Source: Longimicrobiales bacterium
GTDB taxonomy: Bacteria; Gemmatimonadota; Gemmatimonadetes; Longimicrobiales; Gaopeijiaceae
Assembly (NCBI GenBank): GCA_028823235.1
Contig: JAPKBW010000004.1
Span: 142,665-206,664, forward strand
Reading direction: 5' to 3'
Length of the DNA: 64,000 nucleotides
Positions 25,697-35,690 of this stretch are shown here, in pieces. How positions within the stretch are numbered: the stretch's first letter is position 1; every line of letters begins with the position of its first letter. The position numbers were made by a program, and so were the translations under genes. Below the pieces are notes generated by a model that made no database searches, was not told the origin of the DNA, and saw nothing but the letters and a program-made list of their open reading frames with translations.

Positions 25697-26905
25697 TCAA
25701 TTGAGATCGGTGAGAGCTTCGACTCCAGGGAGCCGAGCGCCTGCGAGCAATTCCAGCGAAGCGCCACCACCGGTTGAGACGTGCGTGAGTCGTTCAACGA
25801 CACCTGCTCGGTCAGCGGCCGCGGCGGAATCTCCTCCACCGAGCACACCGAGAGCGCCGCCGTCACAGGCATCCGCAACCGCATGGGCTACGTCGATCGT
25901 GCCCTGAGCGAAGGCGTCTATCTCGAAAACGCCCATGGGGCCATTCCAGACGATGGACCGCGCCCCGCGGATCATGTCGGTGAAGCGTTCCCGTGTTTCG
26001 GGGCCGACGTCGAGAATCTTGTCCCGTCCACTCACCTCGTGCCGAAGGACGGCACGCACATCCGCGTCGTTCGACAGCTCGTCGGCAACGATGCAATCCA
26101 CCGGCAGGACGAGGCTTTCACCGCCTTGCTCGATGAGCTCGCGCGCCGTATCCAAGCTGTCTTCCTCTACGAGCGAGTCACCCGTGTCGAGGCCGAGCGC
26201 ACGGAAGAAGGTGTTTGCCATGGCTCCACCGATCAGAAGACGATCGACACGAGGCAAAAGTGAAGAGATCACACCGATTTTAGACGATATTTTCGCACCG
26301 CCGATGATCGCAACGAACGGGCGTTCCGGAACCCTCAGCACCTCCTCGAGAAACTGGAGCTCCTGCGCCATCAGATGGCCAGCGATGGCTTCCCCACCCT
26401 TCGCCCTCATCGCGGCTGCCAGTCCGGCCGTCGACGCGTGGGCCCGATGTGCGGTGCCGAAGGCGTCGTTCACGAACAGGTCCCCGAGCTCCGCCCAGGA
26501 TTCTGCCAACTCCGAATCGTTTGCGGTCTCCCCAGGAACGAAGCGTGTGTTTTCCAGCAACACGACCGAACCTTCCGGAAGGTTCGCTACCGGCGCCGAA
26601 GCCTTACCGCCGTGGGTGAACGGGATGAAGCTGACAGGGTGCCCAAGGGATTCTGCGAGGCGCCGTGCCACCGGCTCCAGAGACAATTCCGGATTGACCT
26701 GACCTTTGGGCCGGCCGAGATGGGATAGAAGCACCACTCGGGCACCGGCGCCTGCGAGCTCAGTAAGCGTTGGCAACGAAGCCTGAATCCGCTGACCGTC
26801 GGAGATCTCGCCATCCTCGAGAGGAACGTTGAGATCTGCGCGTACGATCACTGTGCGGCCACAGAGTGCCGAAGAATCCACGTCCGATAGTGTTTTTTTA
26901 ATCAC
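25697..26905 (-). CDS. pgk: Phosphoglycerate kinase
   Basis: It transfers phosphate from 1,3-bisphosphoglycerate to ADP. The 402-residue protein has the N-domain RADLNVPLEDG with the substrate arginines, SHLGRPKG, and the C-domain nucleotide region with IIGGAKISSKIGV, WNGPMGVFE and GGDSAAA. Its ATG overlaps the stop of the GWxTD fusion gene by four bases (ATGA), so translation of pgk is coupled to a gene that is not glycolytic. Confidence 0.96.
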   Translation of the reverse strand: MIKKTLSDVDSSALCGRTVIVRADLNVPLEDGEISDGQRIQASLPTLTELAGAGARVVLLSHLGRPKGQVNPELSLEPVARRLAESLGHPVSFIPFTHGGKASAPVANLPEGSVVLLENTRFVPGETANDSELAESWAELGDLFVNDAFGTAHRAHASTAGLAAAMRAKGGEAIAGHLMAQELQFLEEVLRVPERPFVAIIGGAKISSKIGVISSLLPRVDRLLIGGAMANTFFRALGLDTGDSLVEEDSLDTARELIEQGGESLVLPVDCIVADELSNDADVRAVLRHEVSGRDKILDVGPETRERFTDMIRGARSIVWNGPMGVFEIDAFAQGTIDVAHAVADACDGGALGVLGGGDSAAAADRAGVVERLTHVSTGGGASLELLAGARLPGVEALTDLN

Positions 26906-28998
26906 TGTGGAGGAAAAATCTTCCCCAAGTCGTCAACGTAGGCTCGCCCTTCGGGCGTCAGGTCCGTTCTCTTCGAAGAGGTCCATCGAACGAACGTGAT
27001 GTCCGGCCCGCTCCCGTAGTTCCAAAACTCGGTCTGGCGGCCGGAGCCTTCATCAACGATGTGGATGCTGTTGGGCCCACCAAAACGTACCCATACCTCA
27101 CCCGCATCGCCAAAGACCGTACCGAAGCGGAACCGGGCGTAGGTCGCCCGCGCCATGTGCTCGACCCACCGCTCGTTAACCTCGGTCGACGGCGCGCGGT
27201 CTTTCGTTTTCCAGAATTGGACCTCCCAAGAACGCCGCTCATCAGGGCTCACCCGGCGATACCAGCGCAGTTCGTCGCGGTCCAACAGGAAGCCGACATC
27301 AATCAGCTCGTCGGCCTCGGCATCGGACATCCGTGACAGCGCCTCGTCGAAGTGCTCGGCAGCTTCCGCCGACCGGTCCATCCGGTGAAGAGCCAGCCCG
27401 GCAAGGAGCAACCCGCTCGCGTCTCCCTGGCTAACGCGCGAAAAGCGCAGCGCCCCGGCCAGGACATCGGACCAACGCTCCTGCGTGGCCAGCGTGAGCA
27501 ACAGGTCGATGTTCGCCCCAGCGTGCCCCGGATAGGCCTCAACAGCTGCACGGAGCGACGCCATCATGAGAGATACGTTTCCCGCGCTGCCGCTGCGAAA
27601 CTCCTCGAATCCAGCTTCGATGACGGACGTCCACTGCATGGGGCACAGATAGTTCCAGGCAATCATTCGATCGATAGAGGCGAATCCGTAACCTGCCGCT
27701 CCGGTGGAACGCGCCTGAAGACACTGCGCCTGCTCGAAGGCTTCCGCCCTCACCCGCCCAACGCCGTCCGACGCTAGCCAGCGATCACGGGCGATCAATG
27801 CGCGTTCGTAGTGCAACTCAGCGAGAACCCAGCTTCCGGTCTCATCCGGGGCCTGGACCGCCACCTGCAGACCGCGCTCGAACATCGAACGAGCCTCGCT
27901 GTGCAAGCCCTGTCGAGCTCGGATCCGACCGAGAGAGAGGAACCCCGCTGGAATCGAAGAGCCGTATTCGATCGAGGATTCCAGTGCATCACCCACGGCC
28001 GCCCGCCATTCGGTCGGGGTCACGCCCTCCGGCGCGGCTCCGCGCAGAACAGCTTCGGCTGGGCCATAGCGTTCTAGAACCGTCGGGTCAGCAAACACAT
28101 CGGCCAGGGCCGCCGCGGCCTGGCTATGGGCCAAAGCGTCCTCTCGGGCACCCGCGCCAACGGGAGACAGGTCCGTGAAATCGAGAGGCTCACGAAGCTC
28201 CCACCAGTCTGCCTGCCCTAGGTTGGGAAGACTATACGGATCAACGACTGGCGGTAGCACGCGGTCGACCTGCGTCGAATCCGGTTCGAAACGAACGGGA
28301 AACTGAATCCACTTTCCGACCCGGCGTCCGTCCTGGATCGCCGGCTCGAACATGAAACGCGGCGCCACCTGCAACGCGGTGCGGTCCAGCGCGGGAACCT
28401 CGCTAGAGTGGAGTACCGACGCCTCCCCGGCCATTCCTGTCGCGTCGACCCAAAGATTCAACCAGACCGTGCCTCCAATATCTTGGCGCTGGAGATACCA
28501 TGGATAGGCCTCCTGCAGCAATCGCTGTGAACGCTCACGGTCAACCATCTCGGGCGGAATGAGGACCGGAGCCGTAACGAGGGCCGGCATCTCGGATTCC
28601 GCTGCCTCTGGCACTTCTGGCTGCGTCGGCGCTTCTTCGACTGACGCTTCGATCGGGTCGCCTTGGAGGACCACGGCCTCGACCAGTGCTTCTATCCTGA
28701 CCGGATCTTCAACCTCGATCGGCGTACTATCCAGTCCGCCAATCAGACGAATAAGTGACGCGCGAGCCGAAGGCACCGCGGCTCCGCCGACAAGCAACCC
28801 AACGATCGTCGCCGCAACGAGGTGTCGACGCAGGGCTGACGGGCGTCTGCGAGCCTGCGTGGCCCACTGCTCGGCCAATTCAGCGCGAAGCTCGGGCCCG
28901 AACGACGGCCGCTCTTCATATCGGAGGCACAGCAGTTCCTCGTCCAACGCCCTCAGCTCGTCGGGCAGGCCCATGTCGTCAAAAGGTGTCTCACTCAT
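26902..28998 (-). CDS. Membrane protein with TonB C-terminal domain, TPR-like region and GWxTD domain
   Basis: This 698-residue protein has an unusual domain order. Residues 1-58 are a charged, probably cytoplasmic stretch, in the position where anti-sigma regions occur but with no zinc-binding Cys/His set. One transmembrane segment lies at about 59-78. An acidic Pro/Glu-rich linker follows (about 95-150), then a TonB C-terminal-like domain at about 155-238 (GGTVWLNLWVDATG, SSEVPALDRTALQVAPRFMFEPA). A helical TPR-like region spans about 290-570. A C-terminal GWxTD-like domain (about 590-690) holds ERRSWEVQFWKTKDRAP, YARFRFGTVFG, EVWVRFGGPN and FWNYGSG. The upstream sigma gene ends one base away and pgk overlaps downstream. 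It may sense the outer membrane and control that sigma factor; this role is inferred. Confidence 0.8.
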   Translation of the reverse strand: MSETPFDDMGLPDELRALDEELLCLRYEERPSFGPELRAELAEQWATQARRRPSALRRHLVAATIVGLLVGGAAVPSARASLIRLIGGLDSTPIEVEDPVRIEALVEAVVLQGDPIEASVEEAPTQPEVPEAAESEMPALVTAPVLIPPEMVDRERSQRLLQEAYPWYLQRQDIGGTVWLNLWVDATGMAGEASVLHSSEVPALDRTALQVAPRFMFEPAIQDGRRVGKWIQFPVRFEPDSTQVDRVLPPVVDPYSLPNLGQADWWELREPLDFTDLSPVGAGAREDALAHSQAAAALADVFADPTVLERYGPAEAVLRGAAPEGVTPTEWRAAVGDALESSIEYGSSIPAGFLSLGRIRARQGLHSEARSMFERGLQVAVQAPDETGSWVLAELHYERALIARDRWLASDGVGRVRAEAFEQAQCLQARSTGAAGYGFASIDRMIAWNYLCPMQWTSVIEAGFEEFRSGSAGNVSLMMASLRAAVEAYPGHAGANIDLLLTLATQERWSDVLAGALRFSRVSQGDASGLLLAGLALHRMDRSAEAAEHFDEALSRMSDAEADELIDVGFLLDRDELRWYRRVSPDERRSWEVQFWKTKDRAPSTEVNERWVEHMARATYARFRFGTVFGDAGEVWVRFGGPNSIHIVDEGSGRQTEFWNYGSGPDITFVRWTSSKRTDLTPEGRAYVDDLGKIFPPQ

Positions 28999-28999
28999 G

Positions 29000-29590
29000 T
29001 CAATCTATCTCACCGGATCCTGACTCCTCCATCGATTCCTTGAGTCTCTTCAAGGCGCGATGGAGGCGGACGGCGACCGCGTTATTACTGATATTCAGAT
29101 GCTCCGCTATCTCGGCATTGTCGAGATCCGACCCATATCGGAGACTCAGGATCTCCTGATCGGCCTGGCGGAGGGTCCGACTAGCGTTAAGCAACCGCTG
29201 GATTCGTTCTTGCTTGATGATCCGTTCTTCGTGCGACGGAACATCGGCTACAAGGTCCGGGATTCGGTCAAGCGACACGTGCAGAGAGCCGCGACGCTTT
29301 AAGGACCGCAGATGGTCCGAAACCGCGTTCTTCGCGATCCGCAGCAACCAGGTACGCGGAGAGGCTCTCATCTCGTCATATCGATCAAATGATCGGAGGG
29401 CCTTCATGAACACCACCGCGGTCACGTCTTCAGCTGTCTCTCGAGTCGCGACACGGAACCGAATGTACCGGAACACCGCGCTCTGATGCTCGACATACCA
29501 AGCGCCGAAATCACCTGGCAGAGGCGCCTCCGGCATGGGCTGGCGCTGCGCGGTCCCTGAGCGGGCTGTTTCTTGCTCGATTTGCATCAC
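29000..29590 (-). CDS. ECF-type RNA polymerase sigma factor
   Basis: This 196-residue sigma-70 family protein has region 2 (YVEHQSAVFRYIRFRVATRETAEDVTAVVFMKAL, SPRTWLLRIAKNAVSDHLR) and region 4 (LRQADQEILSLRYGSDLDNAEIAEHLNISNNAVAVRLHRALKRLK). GTG 29590 and ATG 29587 are both possible starts. It sits between gapA and the GWxTD fusion gene, adjacent to the latter, so the fusion protein is the natural candidate for its membrane partner. Confidence 0.92.
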   Translation of the reverse strand: MMQIEQETARSGTAQRQPMPEAPLPGDFGAWYVEHQSAVFRYIRFRVATRETAEDVTAVVFMKALRSFDRYDEMRASPRTWLLRIAKNAVSDHLRSLKRRGSLHVSLDRIPDLVADVPSHEERIIKQERIQRLLNASRTLRQADQEILSLRYGSDLDNAEIAEHLNISNNAVAVRLHRALKRLKESMEESGSGEID

Positions 29591-29662
29591 CCTGTACTAC
29601 GCATCTGGCACCCCGGTGTTACAGGCGCGTCACGTGCTCTTGAAGTCGCCAAATACCAGTAA

Positions 29663-29693
29663 TGCCGGGCACGCTCGTCGACCGCACCCGGCA
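29663..29693 (-). terminator. Hairpin after gapA
   Basis: TGCCGGG (29663-29669) and CCCGGCA (29687-29693) form a 7-bp stem directly downstream of the gapA stop, followed on the minus strand by TTACTGGTATTTGG. It may partly terminate gapA transcripts before the sigma gene; the T-run is poor. Confidence 0.5.
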
Positions 29694-29704
29694 CACTGAT
29701 CAGC

Positions 29705-30769
<1,065 letters not shown>

Positions 30770-30799
30770 TCATAACAATTCCGGCACCGGTGTGGTCGC

Positions 30800-31467
30800 T
30801 CAGGCCGCTCGACGTCCGCCATTCCTGGCCATCAGCCTCGGGAGTGTCGCGACAACGGCGTGAGCAGCCCCTTCGGCGCGAAGAACTGCCGACACCTCTC
30901 CGGCCGTCGCCCCCCGTCAGTACATCATCGACAAAGAATACCGTCAACCCATTCAGCGCACTCCTAGCCCCCGGGCCAAGTCTCGCGGCGCTGTTCCGAG
31001 GTAAGTGCCGTCTGGGACGAAGCGCCTAAGGCTCGCCCCACCACGTCACGGACGGGGAGATGCAAAACGGCACCGACACTTTCGGCGAGCGATGCGGCCT
31101 GAGAGGTTTCATCCCGAAGGCACTTGGCGATCTCACGCCCCATGAATCCTGCCAGTTCCTGCCATCCATCGTACTTGAGTGCATGCACGAGATGGTCGGC
31201 CGGGTGTGTGAGAATGGCTGAGTATCGGGCCACGGCGATGGTATCGGGCCACTCTCGGCACTCGAGACAGTCGTCCTAGACAGTGCGGCCGGTTCCCGTC
31301 AGATGATGAGAATGCCAACACCTCAGCCAGGTCGCCCGCGGGAGCCGACCGCGGCACATGACACAAACGAATTCGGCATCAGCCGCAGAAATCCACTCGC
31401 CACACGCAACGCACCCCCTTGGCACCAGGAACGTCAGAATCTCCCGAATGAGTCGGGAAAGCGTCAT
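30800..31467 (-). pseudogene. comF: Broken comF (amidophosphoribosyltransferase-like competence protein)
   Basis: ComF is a phosphoribosyltransferase-fold protein needed for DNA uptake. The ATG overlaps the aroE stop (ATGA). The frame reads MTLSRLIREILTFLVP, then zinc ribbon Cys pairs (CVACGE, CVMC), then TAG in frame after GTGRTV, and continues DDCLECREW...ADHLVHALKYDGWQELAG, GASSQTALTSEQRR. A frameshift near 30980 is needed to reach ARSALNGLTVFFVDDVLTGG, which holds the PRPP motif. A second shift at a six-G run (about 30911) restores ATAGEVSAVLRAEGAAHAVV and the stop at 30800. All domains are present, so inactivation is recent or the breaks are sequencing/assembly errors. Confidence 0.85.
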
Positions 31468-32303
31468 GCCTCCTGGTGAGCCTGGACTGCATCGCGCATC
31501 GCGTCGACGGGGGCGGCATGTCCCCACCACCGCTCGAACGAAGCGGCTCCCTGCTGAACTAGTATCTCGAGACCGTCTGTCGAACGGACACCCGCCGCTT
31601 CGGCGGACTGGACGAAGGCGGTCGTATGTCGTCCGTAGACCATGTCCATAGCAGCGCCGGCCCGATGCAGCATATCCAGATCCAGAGGAGTCACGTCTTC
31701 CGGATCAAGCCCGAGGCGGGTGGCGTTCACGATCAGATCGAAGCTCTCGCCCTCCAGCTCTCGGAAGATCGGGACGACGCGGGTCCGCTCCCCGCCAAGG
31801 CGCCTCGCCACCGCTCGGGCCCGGTCCTGTGTCCGATTGTACAGGAGGACCTCATCAGCTCCCTCTTCGAGGAGGCCGTGAAGCGCCGCTCGAGCCGCAC
31901 CGCCGCCACCCAGCAACAGGACCCGTAGCCCCTTCGCATTGCCACCGATGAAGATCCGCAAGGCCTGCTGGAAACCATCGACGTCCGTGTTATCACCATG
32001 CAGCTTGCCGTGCTCATCACCCCAGAATGTGTTGCACGCCCCAGTTCGACGGACCGCCTCGCTCCGCACATCCAGTATGCTTGCGGCTTTTTCCTTGTGG
32101 GGCAGCGTCACGTTGCCGCCCCCGCCCGCTCGGGCCAGGCCCTTCATGAATCCGTCGAGATCATCGGCAGCGCACCGGACTGCGACATAGACCCCGTCCA
32201 CACCCGCCTCGCGAAACGCAGCGTTCTGAATCTCCGGAGAAATGGAGTGCCCGACAGGATCTCCAAGCAGTGCGATGGTCCTGGTAGCTGCGGTTACGGT
32301 CAT
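31464..32303 (-). CDS. aroE: Shikimate dehydrogenase
   Basis: It reduces 3-dehydroshikimate to shikimate with NADPH. The 279-residue protein has the N-terminal substrate motif GDPVGHSISPEIQNAAF, NVTLPHKEKA with the catalytic Lys, NTDVDGF with the catalytic Asp, the nucleotide loop LLGGGGAARAA and NRTQDRA. Its ATG overlaps the phosphatase stop by four bases and its stop overlaps the comF start by four bases, part of a tightly coupled run. Confidence 0.95.
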   Translation of the reverse strand: MTVTAATRTIALLGDPVGHSISPEIQNAAFREAGVDGVYVAVRCAADDLDGFMKGLARAGGGGNVTLPHKEKAASILDVRSEAVRRTGACNTFWGDEHGKLHGDNTDVDGFQQALRIFIGGNAKGLRVLLLGGGGAARAALHGLLEEGADEVLLYNRTQDRARAVARRLGGERTRVVPIFRELEGESFDLIVNATRLGLDPEDVTPLDLDMLHRAGAAMDMVYGRHTTAFVQSAEAAGVRSTDGLEILVQQGAASFERWWGHAAPVDAMRDAVQAHQEA

Positions 32304-32833
32304 GGCTTTATCACCATTTCAAGTCTCGCGAAGGAGCGGGCAATCAGGTCGTCGAGAACTTCGAAGGTTTCAGCATACTCTTCGTCCGGGCCACCGATCG
32401 GATCGGGCACACCCTGACTCAGATCGTCCTCCTCGCCGGACGCGGCGAATGACGTGATGATCGCAGCTTGGTCACCCGCACCAAGCTCCATTACACGCAT
32501 GAGGTGACTCGCCGACATGGTAAGGATAAGGTCGGCATCCTCGGCTACCGCTCGCGTCAGCTGAGTTGCCGAGTGGCTCGATAGATTGAGGCCGCGCGCA
32601 GCCGCAACGCGCAGAGATCCACCCGAAGCCGGGCTCCCTCCGAGTGCTGCGACTCCCGCTGAGGCGACCTCGACCTGATTCCATCCTCGCTCCTCGAGCT
32701 GCCGCTGTGCGATAACCTCCGCCAGGGGCGATCTGCACGTATTGCCGGTGCAGACAAACAGCACACGGAACGGACCCACGCTGGGCGTGCTTTCCTCAGT
32801 TGGATGACTGTCCATAGATCTCCGGTATTGCAC
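32300..32833 (-). CDS. Low-molecular-weight protein-tyrosine phosphatase family protein
   Basis: This is a cytoplasmic phosphatase (or arsenate-reductase relative) with the signature loop CTGNTCRS (C-x5-R) near the N-terminus and the distal catalytic Asp in VPDPIGG. The gene has two plausible starts: GTG 32833 and ATG 32815, the latter with GGAGAT four bases upstream; both overlap the end of tsaC. At about 171-177 residues it is slightly longer than the classic family. The substrate is unknown. In many bacteria this gene sits beside tsaC. Confidence 0.88.
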   Translation of the reverse strand: MQYRRSMDSHPTEESTPSVGPFRVLFVCTGNTCRSPLAEVIAQRQLEERGWNQVEVASAGVAALGGSPASGGSLRVAAARGLNLSSHSATQLTRAVAEDADLILTMSASHLMRVMELGAGDQAAIITSFAASGEEDDLSQGVPDPIGGPDEEYAETFEVLDDLIARSFARLEMVIKP

Positions 32834-33461
32834 AGCGAATACGTTCGATCGGCACTGTACCCTCCCTCAAGACAATGGGCACGGGGCCCATGCAGTCGAT
32901 GACCGTCGAAGGGCCGGACTCGGGCAGCGTGCCTACGTCCAGCAGCCATACGTCGTCGGCTCCGATAGTCTCGAGCACCTCGCGTGCTTCCGCACCCGAC
33001 GCAGCAGGGAGACTTCCCGAGATGTTGAGACTCGTAGAAGTGATGGCCCCACCGAACGCGGACAGTAACCGCTGTACCACAGGATGTGGAGACACTCGCA
33101 CGGCGACACCACCTGAGGCTGGGTCACGGACGCCCGGAGGGAACGTGCTGTCAGGATCGCCGAGCACCAGCGTCACGGAACCCGGCCAAAAAATGTCGGC
33201 CAGCTCCGACGCCTCTTCGGTCCAAGCAAGCCCGGCGATCGACTCCCGGGACGCTACCAGGGCGATAAAGGACTTCTTTTCCGATCGTCCCTTAACCATT
33301 TGGAGTGCTCGCATACCCACCGCGGTACATGCGGACCCAAGGCCGTAGACCGTCTCGGTCGGATAACCGACAACCCCATCGTTCCTCAGATGATCGACGA
33401 CCGGCCCAAGATCACGGTCGGGGTCGCCTCGCAAATCCAGTGTTCTGAGGGGCTGAGTCAC
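32796..33461 (-). CDS. tsaC: L-threonylcarbamoyladenylate synthase (Sua5/YrdC family)
   Basis: It makes the threonylcarbamoyl-AMP used for the t6A modification of ANN-decoding tRNAs. The 221-residue single-domain protein has GVVGYPTETVYGLG, the KGRSEKK motif (K-x-R...K), FWPGSVTLVL, VAVRVSPHPVVQRLLSAFG, and TSLNISG near the end. It lacks the C-terminal Sua5 domain, so it is of the TsaC type. The start overlaps the ispD stop by four bases. Confidence 0.94.
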   Translation of the reverse strand: MTQPLRTLDLRGDPDRDLGPVVDHLRNDGVVGYPTETVYGLGSACTAVGMRALQMVKGRSEKKSFIALVASRESIAGLAWTEEASELADIFWPGSVTLVLGDPDSTFPPGVRDPASGGVAVRVSPHPVVQRLLSAFGGAITSTSLNISGSLPAASGAEAREVLETIGADDVWLLDVGTLPESGPSTVIDCMGPVPIVLREGTVPIERIRCAIPEIYGQSSN

Positions 33462-34180
33462 TCGTCAGCCCTGGCCCTGAGGACCGCCTCGGCGATCGTG
33501 AGGTCCGAGAGGCGAGTGACCTTCAGGTTGAGACCTCCGTCGTCCACCATCTCGATGATGCCACCCTGACTCTCGACGAGCGCGGCGTCGTCGGTCGCGT
33601 TGTCGTCGCCCGAGGCGTAGGCCGCGCGAAGCACATCCGCCGGAAATACCTGCGGCGTGTGGGCATGCCACAAGGTTGCTCTGTCGGCGGTCGACAAGAT
33701 ACGGCCGGTGTCGTCCACAACCTTCATGGTGTCGACAGCCGGACAGCCCGCGACCACGCCGTGCCCTTGAGCGGTTCGATCAATGCACGCCGATACGACC
33801 TCAGCGGTCACCAGTGGCCGGGCCGCGTCATGGACCGCGATGACATCGACATCGTCAAGAGCCGCAATCGCTGCCACAACCGAGGCCCCGCGCGTGGCGC
33901 CGCCTTTGACGATCACCACTCGCTCATCGACCGATGTGAGCCACTCCGGCGGCTGCTCCGCATCATCCAGAGCAAGCGCGACGCAGACCGAGATGACACG
34001 GCTGTCCGCAAGGAAGGGTCTCAGGGAATGAAGCAGCACGGGCTCTCCACAAAGCTGGAGGAACAGTTTCCGCGCTCCCCCCATCCGCTGTCCGGTGCCG
34101 GCAGCCGGGATCGCCACCCCGACGCGGCAAGCGCCCCCCAGGCGCGGTCGATCCTTTGCGATTTTTGCTTCAACCGTCAC
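33458..34180 (-). CDS. ispD: 2-C-methyl-D-erythritol 4-phosphate cytidylyltransferase
   Basis: This is the third step of the MEP isoprenoid pathway, forming CDP-methylerythritol. The 240-residue protein has the glycine-rich PAAGTGQRMGGARK loop, the RGASVVAAI, VHDAARPLV and DTMKVVD blocks, and HTPQVFPADVLRAAY. Starts and stops overlap the neighbours by four bases (dnaB upstream, tsaC downstream). Confidence 0.95.
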   Translation of the reverse strand: MTVEAKIAKDRPRLGGACRVGVAIPAAGTGQRMGGARKLFLQLCGEPVLLHSLRPFLADSRVISVCVALALDDAEQPPEWLTSVDERVVIVKGGATRGASVVAAIAALDDVDVIAVHDAARPLVTAEVVSACIDRTAQGHGVVAGCPAVDTMKVVDDTGRILSTADRATLWHAHTPQVFPADVLRAAYASGDDNATDDAALVESQGGIIEMVDDGGLNLKVTRLSDLTIAEAVLRARADE

Positions 34181-35598
34181 GGACCGAAGCCGCCCCGGTT
34201 CCCTCCGTGATCATCACCGCCGGATCCACCCACGACAGAGTCAAAGCGGGTGTAGGCCTTCTGGAAATACAGAGGGACGACACCAGTCGGGCCGTTTCGC
34301 TGCTTCGCAATGATCAACTCTGCCTTGCCCTCCATTTCCTCCCGATTCTCCGCCGAAGCGTAGTACTCGGGCCGGAACAGAAACATGACGACATCGGCAT
34401 CCTGCTCGATGGAACCAGAATCACGAAGATCGGACAGCATGGGTCGTTTGTCGGTTCGCTGCTCGGGACCTCGGCTGAGCTGCGACAAAGCAATCACCGG
34501 CACCTCGAGCTCACGGGCTAGCATCTTGAGGCCACGAGAGATCTGACTGACTTCCTGCACGCGCGATTCGGAAGACCCCGTTCCCGACATGAGCTGCATA
34601 TAGTCGATCACGATCATGCCCAGATCCTTCCCATCAGCCCGCAGGTCGGACTGCATGCGCCGGGCCTTAGCTCGAATCTCCAGTACGTTGCTACCCGGCT
34701 GATCGTCGATCCAGATCGGGGCCGTGTTCAGGTGTCCCGCAGCAGTTCCAAGTCGTTCGTGCTCTTCGGGTGACAAGCGGCCTCTACGTAATTTCTGCGC
34801 GTCAATCCGACCCTCAGAACAGAGTAGCCGCTGCACCAGCTGGCTCGATGACATCTCGAGCGAGAAGATGCCGACCGGATTCTGATGCTGAATGGCCGCT
34901 GTAGCGGCAACGTTCAGCGCAAATGCGGTTTTCCCCATGGACGGGCGCGCCGCGATGATGCACAGATCGCCCTTCTGCAGACCTGTCGTCATGCGGTCGA
35001 GGTCGATAAAGCCCGTCGGTACCCCGGTGATGCCCGATGCAGACTCCTGGAGTCGCTCGATGTGTTCGAACGTCTGCCAGAGGATCTCCTTGATCCCGAC
35101 GAATCCGGAGCGATTTTGGGCTTCCGCGACTAGAAAGATCCGAGCCTCTGCCTGATCCAGGATCTCGCTGACTTCGCGCTCCCCCTGCTCGTTGGCATCC
35201 CGAATGATATGGGTCGCCTGCTCGATCAGGCGCCGAAGAAGGGCCTTTTCACGCACTATCGTGGCGTGGTATTCGATGTTCGCAGCGGTCGGAACGGCGT
35301 CAACGAGCTGGCCGAGGTAATCGAGGCCACCGGACGAATCGAGCTCCTGTGTTTTCTTCAGTTCTTCGGTAATGGTGATCGGGTCGATCACCGCACCGCG
35401 TTCGAAGAGCCGCACCATCGCTCGGAAAATGCGACGATTCCCCTCACGGTAGAACATCCCATCCTGGACCATCTCAATGACACGCGTCACCGCGTCCTTA
35501 TCGATCAGCATGCCGCCAAGAACAGCGGTTTCCGCCCGCAGGGAGAACGGAGGGGTCCGATCAAACACGTTGTTCGGGAAGTGTGGCGAAGCTTCCAT
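34177..35598 (-). CDS. dnaB: Replicative DNA helicase DnaB
   Basis: This hexameric replication-fork helicase has 473 residues with an N-terminal DnaB domain (AETAVLGGMLIDKDAV). The RecA-like C-terminal domain has Walker A in RPSMGKTAFA, SLEMSSSQLVQRLLCSE, and the Walker B Asp in GMIVIDYMQLMSG. The LSQLSRGPEQR and SDLRDSGSIEQDADVVMFLFR motifs follow. The C-terminal GGSGGDDHGGNRGGFGP is a short Gly-rich tail. The gene overlaps ispD by four bases. Confidence 0.96.
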   Translation of the reverse strand: MEASPHFPNNVFDRTPPFSLRAETAVLGGMLIDKDAVTRVIEMVQDGMFYREGNRRIFRAMVRLFERGAVIDPITITEELKKTQELDSSGGLDYLGQLVDAVPTAANIEYHATIVREKALLRRLIEQATHIIRDANEQGEREVSEILDQAEARIFLVAEAQNRSGFVGIKEILWQTFEHIERLQESASGITGVPTGFIDLDRMTTGLQKGDLCIIAARPSMGKTAFALNVAATAAIQHQNPVGIFSLEMSSSQLVQRLLCSEGRIDAQKLRRGRLSPEEHERLGTAAGHLNTAPIWIDDQPGSNVLEIRAKARRMQSDLRADGKDLGMIVIDYMQLMSGTGSSESRVQEVSQISRGLKMLARELEVPVIALSQLSRGPEQRTDKRPMLSDLRDSGSIEQDADVVMFLFRPEYYASAENREEMEGKAELIIAKQRNGPTGVVPLYFQKAYTRFDSVVGGSGGDDHGGNRGGFGP

Positions 35599-35690
35599 GA
35601 ACTCTCAGCGAGGCGGGCGAACTAGGGGACGGGGCACCATTCTAGCGCGTCGGTGCACCGTAGTCACATATTGACATCCCCGCCCGCAGC

